DNA of 64,000 nucleotides. Origin: Mytilus californianus. Taxonomy: Eukaryota > Mollusca > Bivalvia > Mytilida > Mytilidae. The stretch spans positions 72,377,839-72,441,838 of the forward strand of contig NW_026262734.1 of NCBI RefSeq assembly GCF_021869535.1, read 5' to 3'. A program made the position numbers and the translations under genes. Under the pieces are notes generated by a model. The model saw only the letters and a list, made by a program, of their open reading frames with translations. It had not been told where the DNA came from and made no database searches. Shown here piece by piece: positions 56,707 through 64,000 of the stretch. Positions within the stretch are counted from its first letter, which is position 1. Each line of letters starts with the position of its first letter.

Positions 56707-56820
56707 TGAGACTACGTTTCAGGAATCGATATAATATTTGATACAACATTCATATCATTGCAGATGTATGAATATGTAATTGGGTTAGGAACTACTTCTA
56801 CCGTATATTACAGTTGAGCC

Positions 56821-57420
56821 GCAGTTGCTACTCCGACTTTACAAAACGTTACAAGTGTCTGAGCAGAAAGTTGATGAACCAGGGTTATGTCAAAGAACGT
56901 CTCCTCCTTTTTCTAAAAAATTCATCGGATGATGCCAAGACCTTGTTGATAAATATTTCATATCAACTTCACAAATAATACATGATGGTCTTGAAGTATA
57001 GATTCTACGTACTGACGTTGTTTATCATCTTAATTATGTGTTAAAGTGTTCTTTTTATTTGTTTTCGTTTATTTTTAACCTTTACTGTTTAGTCCATGTT
57101 TGGTAATGTCCTTTTGGCGTGGCTCAGTATTTATACATCCCGCCACCCCTCGTTGTCAATATAATGGAATTTTATGCGACTGTCATACAAGTGAGAGGTT
57201 TAGCTAGCTACATGTATAAAACCAGGTTGAATCCACCATTTGCTACATAAGGAAATTTCTGTACCAAGTCAGGAATATGACAGTTGTTTTCCATTCATTT
57301 GATGTGTTTGAGCTTTTGATTTTGCCAATTGTGAAGGAACTTTCCGTTTTGAATTTTCCTTGGAGTTCGGTATTTTTGTTATTTTACTTTTTTTTCAAAA
57401 TGACAATGTTTATAATTAGT
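56821..57420 (+). pseudogene. PLE-3 RT gene C-terminus and 3' UTR (after the split)
   Basis: 56,825-56,960 encodes CYSDFTKRYKCLSRKLMNQG, then YVKERLLLFLKN, the continuation of the RT C-terminal domain interrupted at 54,898. After about 56,990, the UTR has AATAATACATGATGGTCTTG, CTTTACTGTTTAGTCCATGT, the GGAATTTTATGCGACTGTCA word and GGAGTTCGGTATTTTTGTTA near its end. The UTR recurs at 3,325-4,800 (-) and 50,995-51,265 (-). Confidence 0.75.
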
Positions 57421-57934
57421 TACCAACTATAAGCCATTTCGCCTGTCCTAAATTTATTCCCTCTAACGTCAATCAACATAAAAGAATATTTTATTGCTTT
57501 CTAATCCAACAATAAAGGATTGCTACCAAAATTTCATTATAAACATTATACATATCTATTAACACTTATATATATGAAAATAAAGTGTATTACCAACAGG
57601 TTTGATACAATAGTATATAAGTTGATAAAGGGTAATAAATTCTTTCTGTATCCTTTTACTGAAATTCTCCCAGATATTATAAAATTGTAGAAAGATTTAC
57701 AACAGGGGAATTACCTGGAATGTAGGTATGGTGCTAATGAGTAAAGAATACGCACAACAAAAAATCATGTACCTATATGTATTCAGAATACATACAATGC
57801 CCAAATGAAAGTGTTCTTCAGTAGTGTATTGACATACTTTTCAATTGGTACATGCATTTTCATCACTAAAAGGTAAATATTTTGTCAAGCTAAATTAATC
57901 AATAAATGATTGATTTTTCAAGGAGGAATTTAAA
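57421..57934. other. Non-coding spacer
   Basis: AT-rich. TCAATAAATGATTGATTTTT near 57,898 resembles the inverted AATCATTCATTGATTAATTT at 53,822. No gene. Confidence 0.4.
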
Positions 57935-58510
57935 AATGAGAGACGAAAGATACCAAATAGACATTCAAACTTATAAGTCGAAAATAAAATGATAACGCCA
58001 TCGCAATAAAAGAAAAAGACCAAAAGACAAACAACAGTATTCAAAACACAACATAGAAATCTAAAGACTGAGCAACACGAACCCCACCAAAAACCGGGGG
58101 TGATATCAGGTGCTCAGGAAGGGTAAGCAGGTCCTACTCCACATGTGGCACCCGTCGTGTTAGTCATGTTAAGTACACATCCGGTGATAAGTCCAACTCG
58201 ACAGGCCACATACGGAGAAAAGGAAACGGAATTGTGGTTACGACAAACGGAACATATCCGTCGTCATCTGCGAAACAAATATTCCATAACGGTCAACCTA
58301 CTTGTGATGGCGTCCGTTAAATTTACGAAGGGATGATTTCAACTTCACCACTTAGAACTCTTGGTTTAATAGCTTCCTTGTGAGCAGCAACCCTGTATCA
58401 AGGAAACAATAATAGGAAATGCAAGCCCTAGAATATCGTATCAACCGGGAGATATATACTCCAAATGCAGGCGCTGCTGGAAGGTTACTACATAGAAATG
58501 GAAATGGAAA
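57935..58510 (-). pseudogene. PLE-1 RT C-terminus and 3' UTR, diverged
   Basis: On the minus strand the coding relic (58,510-58,230) corresponds to PAAPAYGVYISQLIRYSR through the YGRHHELVDRY region of PLE-1, with frame damage. The 3' UTR (58,230-57,935) has GTCGTAACCACAATTCCGTT and the CACGACGGGTGCCACATGTG and CTTACCCTTCCTGAGCACCT words, and ends near TTTCGTCTCTCATTTTT. It is 5'-truncated, like the other PLE-1 copies. The 63-residue plus frame (58,145-58,336) is not a gene. Confidence 0.7.
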
Positions 58511-58714
58511 GGTCCCATTGAATAATTTCAACAGAGAACAAATAGCAATTGTATTTATACAATGGGTCAGGCGATTTGCAAAATAATTAATAGCCTAACA
58601 AAGAAGTTCTCATTTTTGATAAAGGTTTCATTTCTTTCGCAATAAGTTTCTAGCCTTTTTATTACAATTTTCGGGATAATTGTCAAAAACAGGAAATTTG
58701 TCTTATATCGCATT
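58511..58714. other. Short spacer
   Basis: Nothing recognised. Confidence 0.4.
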
Positions 58715-59045
58715 TAAATATTAATAAGAAGATGTGGTATGAGTGCCAATGAGACAACTATCCATCCAAGTCGCAATGTATAAAAGTTAACAATTATAGG
58801 GAAAGTACGGCCTTCAACACGGAGCCTTGGCTCACACCGAACAACAAGTTATAAAGGGCCCCAAAATTACTAGTGTAAAACAATGCAAACAGGAAAACCA
58901 ACGGTCTGATCTATATAAAAAACGAGAAACGAGAAACACCTATGAACCACAACAACAAACGACAACCACTAAACAACAGGCTCCTGACGTAGGACAGGTG
59001 CATATAATGCAGCAGGTTTAAACGTTTTAACAAGCGCCAACCTTC
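58715..59045 (-). repeat. Dispersed repeat DR-1, variant 2
   Basis: The inverse of 33,385-33,725: ATGAGTGCCAATGAGACAAC, GGCCTTCAACACGGAGCCTT, GGCTCACACCGAACA, AAACGAGAAACGAGAAACAC and the CAGCAGGTTTAAACG end. The 64-residue frame is the repeat. Confidence 0.75.
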
Positions 59046-59830
59046 AACATACCTTCAAAGACCACTTTGGTCGGATAGGTTCAGTAGTTTTAGAGGAGAA
59101 GATCTTTAAAAAAGTATACAACATACACGAAAATAAGTTAAATACACCATGCTTTAATGCTATTACTTCTGAAGGGTTCATCCACTTGTTTTGGTTGTAT
59201 TGGCCTTTTTGCACATCTTGTATTTCTGATTTGTTTTGGATTTTTGGCTTAATTACCTATCTCTATTATAGTCTTTGTGATAATAGGCGAAAACATAAAA
59301 ACTAATAAAAAAATCATCATGTATGGGCAATTACTCTTTAAGGAGTCATTCAATGATTTCGGTCATATCGACATGTTTGTAGATCTTGTATTGCTGTTCA
59401 TTTTTGATTTTCTAAGTTTCTACTTAATAAATAAACTCATCATATTAGATACCATGATTAAAATTTCTACGCCAGACGTTTACCAAATAGAGCTAAGGTA
59501 ATCTATTCCTGGGGTAGAAAATCTTAAGTATTAGAAAAATTCAAAGTTTTGTTATCAGTAAATTCATAAGTATGACCATATCAATGATAATTCATGTCAA
59601 CACAGAAGTGCTGACTACTTGGCTGGTGATAATAAAGTTTTAGAGATACTATATGCAAAAACACCTAAATTAGCCAAAATTAGTCTTTTAAGGACAATTA
59701 CTTTTTACGGGGTCATCTGATAACTTTGGTGCAAATAGTAAGTAAATATAAAATTCTTAGCATTTTTGTCCCGTCAGAATTTTTGTCTGTCTATTATAGT
59801 TTTGACAATATATGCATTTTACCTTTTATT
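59046..59830 (+). mobile_element. Diverged relic of TRE-b-type units
   Basis: CAGTAGTTTTAGAGGAGAAG, GGGCAATTACTCTTTAAGGA, GATTTCGGTCATATCGACAT and GTAGATCTTGTATTGCTG parallel the TRE-b unit words CAGTTGTTTCAGAGGAGAAG, GGGCAATTACTCCTAAAGG, CATTTCGGTTATATTGACTT and GTAAATCTTACTTTGCTG. A second, weaker unit starts near 59,690. It is much older than the 38-41 kb array. Confidence 0.5.
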
Positions 59831-60385
59831 TACTTATACGTAATATAAGTATTGCTTATACAAACAGACGGTCCAACTTACACTTAGTATTTACGAGAAA
59901 ATAAGTAATACTAATAAAGATGCTGACATCCTGGATACATTTAATTGACATACACAGCTAGACCAATTGTTTATATATTGAGGTTAGTTCCTCTGGCATT
60001 TGATACTTTGAATTATGTTACAACTGGAATATCACAAGGAGGCAAACTATAAAATCTTTTCTTATTCATACACAAACAATCGATGTTGGTGAGGAAAATC
60101 AGGATATTATACCAGCTAGATCTTATTAAAATCATTTCATACAAAATGTATGATATCTGTTTTCCAGTGAGGTCAGTCTCCTCCCACTGGATATTTGATG
60201 TACCCAAATGTGTGTGTTAAGCTATATGCATGGTCTTTGTATTAGAGTCCAGCAGCTAAGTCAAATATTTTGGCATGATTCATCAAATGATGGTAAAAGC
60301 ATGAAACTTTGCACAGTGTAAGTTATGATGCTAATAACAATTTTTGGAAATGGAGTCACGTTAAAAAATCCAATATGGCCGCAAA
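59831..60385 (+). repeat. Spacer ending in dispersed repeat DR-4 (60,240-60,385)
   Basis: 59,831-60,239 shows nothing recognisable. 60,240-60,385 matches the inverse of 48,085-48,245 around GCATGAAACTTTGCACAGTG. It leads directly into TRE-d copy 2. Confidence 0.45.
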
Positions 60386-62546
60386 ATTAATAAAATGCTC
60401 CGCAGGGCGCAGCTTGATACGACCGCAGAGGTCGAACCCTGAACAGTTGGGGGAAGTATGGACACAACATTCAAGCTTGATACAGCTTTGGATTTGGATT
60501 GTGATTAAATATTTGACACAGCATAGGTTTCTAACACAGATTGAATGTGGTCTAAGAACTTAAAAATTTTAAATTGGACATTCACCTATTATGGTCCAAT
60601 ATCCAAAATCTAAATACATGGTTAGATTCAGCATATCAAAGAACCCCAAGAATTCAATTTTTGATGAAATCAAACAAAGTTTAATTTTGGACCCTTTTGA
60701 CCTCAATGTGGACAAAGTTGATAACGGGGCCCAAAAATCAAAAATCTAAATACATGGTTAGATTCAGCATATCAAAGAACCCCATATATTCAATTTTTGT
60801 TGAAATCAAACAAAGTTTAATTTTGGACCCCGATTTGGACCAACTTGAAAACTGGGCCCATAATCAAAAATCTAAATACATGTTTAGATTCAGCATATCA
60901 AAGAACCCTAAGAATTCAATTTTTGTTAAAATCAAACTAAGTTTAATTTTGGACCCTTTTGGACCTTAATGTAGACCAATTTGAAAACGGAACCAAAAAT
61001 TAAGAATCTAAATACACGGTTAGATTCGGCATATCAAAGAACCCCAATAATTCAATTTTTGATGAAATCAAACAAAGTTTAATTTTGGACCCTTTTGACC
61101 TCAATGTGGACAAAGTTGATAACGGGGCCCAAAAATCAAAAATCTAAATACATGGTTAGATTCAGCATATCAAAGAACCCCATATATTCAATTTTTGTTG
61201 AAATCAAACAAAGTTTAATTTTGGACCCCGATTTGGACCAACTTGAAAACTGGGCCCATAATCAAAAATCTAAATACATGTTTAGATTCAGCATATCAAA
61301 GAACCCTAAGAATTCAATTTTTGTTAAAATCAAACTAAGTTTAATTTTGGACCCTTTGGACCTCAATGTGGACCAATTTAAAAACGGGGCCCAAAATCCA
61401 AAAACTAAATACACGGTTAGATTCAGCATATTAAAGAACCCCATGAAATCAAGAATAAAACCCCATTGAAATTGGTCAAGAAATAAGCAATTTATAGGAA
61501 GTATCTTCTTTTGCACAATCCTGTGCTATTAAATATTTCTTGCTATTGCGCAATACTGTACAATTGACAATTTCTTGCTATTGCGCAATATTGTGCTATT
61601 GGATATTTCTTGCTATTGCGCAATACTGTGCAATTGAAGATTTCTTGCTATTGCGCAATACTGTGCAATTGAAGATTTCTTGCTTTTGTGCAATACTGTG
61701 CAATTGAAAATTTCTTGCTATTGCACAATACTTATTATATAATAATTTACACATCCTGTTTGGTGTGTATCTCCTACCATATCATTATTATTTGATTTTA
61801 AATATAAATCAGAAATAACCAACTTAAAATGGAAAATTTTAAAAGAAACAAAAAAGGAAAAAAAGAAAAAAAAGGAAAAAAAAATAAATCCCCCCCCCAA
61901 AATTTTTTGAACCCCCATTATGATTCATCACCCCCAAACTAAATCCCAGCCTTCCCTTTGTGGTATGGTACCTTGCAGTACAATTTCAGAGAGATCCATA
62001 CACTTGAACACAAGTTATTGTCTGGAAACTAGAAAAAAATGTGTTTTTTGGCCCCTTTTTGGCCCCAAATTCCTAAACGTTTCGGGCAATTACCCCCAAA
62101 CTCAAACCCAGCTTTCCCTTTGTGATATGGAACCTTGTAGTACAATTTCAGAAAGATCCATACACTTACACACAAGTTATTGTCATGAAACTAGAAAAAT
62201 GCTTGTTTTTTGCCCCTTTTTTGGCCCCTAATTCCTAAAATTTGGAGGCAATTACCCCCAAAATCAATCCCAGCATTCCTTTAGTGATATGGAACCTTGT
62301 GGTACAATGTCAGAGAGATCCATACACTAACACACAAGTTATGTCTGGAAGTTACAAAAATGCTTATTTTTGGCCCCTTTTTGGCCCCTAATTCCTTTAC
62401 TGTTATTACCATAACCCCCAAAATCAATCCCAACCTTCCTTTTGTGGTATTGAACCTTGTGGTAAAATTTCATAAAGATCCATTCACTTAAACTAAAGTT
62501 AGAGTGCGAAAACCAATGTGTCTTCGGACGACGCAGGACGACGCCG

Positions 62547-62596
<50 letters not shown>

Positions 62597-62644
62597 CAAC
62601 GTCATACCAATATACGACCACAAAAATTTTTTTGCGGTCGTATA
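60386..62644 (+). mobile_element. TRE-d copy 2: full three-array element
   Basis: The 5' segment AAAATGCTCCGCAGGGCGCA, GCTTGATACGACCGCAGAGG is kept here and deleted in copy 1. Array 1 has TAGATTC tags at 60,623, 60,759, 60,885, 61,021, 61,157, 61,283 and 61,418 (136/126/136 bp, 398-bp period). Array 2 (61,505-61,740) has about 42-bp GCTATTGCGCAATACTGTGC units. Array 3 (61,925-62,510) has about 161-bp units. A GAC microsatellite (62,526-62,596) and hairpin TATACGACCAC...TGCGGTCGTATA (62,611-62,644) close it. The 90-139-residue frames of array 1 persist in both copies but follow the unit length, not selection. Confidence 0.88.
62526..62596 (+). repeat. (GAC)n microsatellite of TRE-d copy 2
   Basis: A nearly pure GAC run of about 70 bp. 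It yields poly-Thr (+) and poly-Ser (-) frames that are artefacts. Confidence 0.9.
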
Positions 62645-62659
62645 AAAATTGGAGACATA

Positions 62660-63570
62660 AGGTTCTAGGAATACAACACCATACACTACATTTTGTCTAC
62701 TAATATGCAAGAGTTCAGTACATATCCAAGTATGGTATCAAATGAAAGCCCGGGGTATTAGTTTTCTAAATTTTACTAGGTTTTCAGCTTTATTGTTTAC
62801 AATTCATCTCAATATTCAAATACACAAACCTACCCCATGAAAAATGTGAAAACAAACGCGTATTCATTGTTCCCAAATAAATCAAATATAAAAAGTGATT
62901 GAAGCTTTTATGTGTTTTGTTAGTTTTTGTGAAACTGAATATATTTAGCAGCATTTGACTTGTTTGAAACAATTTTGTAGTCATAAAAGAAGGAAGATGG
63001 GAAAATCTCAGATTTTCAGATTTTTTGCCTTAATTTATCTTGCCCAAATATTTTTTAATCTTTAATTTGATGGTAAAAATTCTATAGAATAAAATTGAGA
63101 ATGGAAATGGGGAATGTGTCAAAGAGACAACAACCCGACCAAACAGCAGAAAACAGTCCAAGGACACCAATGGGTCTTCAACACAGCGAGAAAATCCCGC
63201 ACCCAAAGGAGGGCTTCAGCTGGCCCCTCAACAAAAATGTGTACTAGTTCAGTGAAAATGGACGTCACAATAAACTATAGAACGCTGTTTTCTGATGAAC
63301 ACCAATACTGGGTAATTCTAATAGGGTATAAAACCTTAAAATATAGAAAATATTACCTCTACCCCAACAAATTTCAACTGAAAACTATGAATTTCAAACA
63401 CTGAACACCTTTAAATTCAAACAATAATATGGTATAATCAGTAGTATTAAGGTACAACAGATGGATATTCAACCGTCTGGCTCGCTTAATGCCATTTCTG
63501 TTGCTTCAGACAAAAAGGAAAATTTCAGATTAACGGATTTCTGAAGATTTGCCATTTTTGTCCTTTTGAA
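62660..63570 (+). repeat. Dispersed repeat DR-3, plus copy, with DR-2 inside
   Basis: ATATGCAAGAGTTCAGTACA, GGTATTAGTTTTCTAAAT, AACCTACCCCATGAAAAATG, TTCTGATGAACACCAATACT and GATATTCAACCGTCTGGCTC are in the same order as the inverted copy at 46,200-46,910. DR-2 (63,090-63,262) interrupts it. Confidence 0.65.
63090..63262 (+). repeat. Dispersed repeat DR-2, longest copy
   Basis: GAGAATGGAAATGGGGAATG, TCAAAGAGACAACAACCCGA, CACCAATGGGTCTTCAACAC, CCCGCACCCAAAGGAGGGC and TTCAGCTGGCCCCTCAACAA. This is a repeat I recognise as very common in mussel transcripts. The 96-residue frame 63,114-63,404 overlaps it and is not a gene. Confidence 0.75.
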
Positions 63571-63765
63571 ATAAAAAAAATATACTTAAAAAAATTACTT
63601 TCATCCGTATCAAACACAAACATTACAAGAAATGATTGTAACAGGATGCTGTTACGAAGTCTCCCAAACGAAGCTCCCATAATTCGTAATTCCCAGGTCG
63701 CCTGACATTGGGCAACGTCCAGTGAAAATTGTTTTGGTCCAGTAAAGTTATATGCATTAGTGATG
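63571..63765. other. Non-coding spacer
   Basis: No gene seen. GGTCGCCTGACATTGGGCAA near 63,697 may be part of the following tandem element. Confidence 0.4.
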
Positions 63766-64000
63766 CCTGGGGACTAACCCTGTATATCATTCAAATCATC
63801 TTGGCATGACAAACCAGAATATATATGGATTAGGGGTGGGGATCTCGACCATTTACAAGATACTAGAACATTGGGGGTGGGGGGAACCCCTGGGGACTGA
63901 CCCTATACGTCATTCAAATGGTCGTTACATGATGAACAGGAATATATATGGTTTAGGGGTGGGGATCTCAACCATTTACAAGATATTAGAACATTGGGGG
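63766..64000 (+). repeat. 123-bp tandem repeat running off the window
   Basis: CCTGGGGACTAACCCTGTAT (63,766) recurs as CCTGGGGACTGACCCTATAC (63,889), with AATATATATGGATTAGGGGT and ACATTGGGGG in each unit. Two units are visible and the array is cut by the right edge. Confidence 0.8.

Larger units (their letters stand above)
54899..56820. mobile_element. 1,922-bp DNA transposon (hAT-like), non-autonomous, with satellite arms
   Basis: The target duplication GCAGTTGC flanks it on both sides (54,891-54,898; 56,821-56,828). The terminal inverted repeats are 32 bp with 27 matches (left GGATCAACTGGAGTATACGG..., right end in inverse GGCTCAACTGTAATATACGG...). Inside, a CGACACATCGACACAT array near the left end is matched by an inverted CGATGTGTCGATGTGTCGAT array near the right. 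The centre is about 30-bp units of GCCGTAGGCTGTGTCAAAGA and TTAGGG-like arrays. An 8-bp duplication is usual for hAT, though P and some others share it. No transposase frame is present. The empty site is restored in the minus-strand PLE-3 copy (CTTGCAGCTGCTACTTAGAC in inverse at 52,665). Confidence 0.9.

Noticed and set aside
20067-61469. 124-139-residue open frames (RFSISKNP repeats) conserved between 20 kb and 61 kb
   Set aside because: They follow the 126/135-bp units of TRE-d array 1; conservation reflects copying of the element, with stops in neighbouring units.

Overview
The window is animal genomic DNA, AT-rich and packed with repeats. The repeat families are ones I recognise from memory as typical of marine bivalves, most likely a mussel (Mytilus or a close relative). 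Examples are the dispersed repeat ending GTTGTCTCATTGGCAATCAT, the GGAAATGGGGAATGTGTCAA repeat, and elements with tandem-repeat cores that end in GAC-rich microsatellites. There is no prokaryotic-style gene packing, and almost all long open frames are translations of repeats.

One host gene is supported. Three minus-strand exons (48,696-48,851; 25,448-25,527; 24,903-24,977) have GT/AG borders, join in compatible phase, and encode the linker and first part of a C2A domain closely resembling rabphilin-3A/DOC2. The intron between the first two is about 23.2 kb and holds most of the large mobile elements. The rest of C2A, C2B and the N-terminal Rab-binding part were not found.

Layout: (1) 0-11 kb: a reverse transcriptase (RT) element 3' end, three tandem-core elements of family TRE-a (two of them near the start, one at 9.9-11.0 kb), one sitting inside an RT-element 3' UTR, and a TA-flanked pair of inverted ends 4.8 kb apart. 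(2) 11-17 kb: dispersed repeats, a 158-bp MITE with a 5-bp duplication, two copies of a 1.05-kb hairpin-ended element, and tRNA-like SINE heads. (3) 17.5-22.6 kb: foldback element FB-1, whose interior holds nested elements. (4) 23.6-25.5 kb: an RT fragment and two C2A exons. (5) 27.0-32.1 kb: FB-2, a 5.1-kb near-palindrome with minisatellite arms and an RT gene in one arm only. (6) 33.7-42.2 kb: tandem-core elements nested inside one another, one with a 502-bp unit and 1,506-bp higher-order structure. (7) 42-50 kb: dispersed repeats, another TRE-a copy, RT and LINE relics and the linker exon. (8) 51-57.4 kb: two head-to-head RT elements, one split by a 1,922-bp DNA transposon with an 8-bp target duplication, inverted minisatellite arms and TTAGGG-like arrays. 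(9) 57.4-64 kb: a further RT fragment, a second copy of the three-array element TRE-d, and dispersed repeats.

The unifying theme is architectural. At least seven apparently different element families share the order 5' segment, tandem core (often 161-168 bp units), GAC/GACG-type microsatellite, terminal hairpin. This fits the pearl-like or Helitron-like non-autonomous elements described in bivalves, although no transposase or Rep/helicase gene is visible here. No complete, intact mobile-element gene is present.
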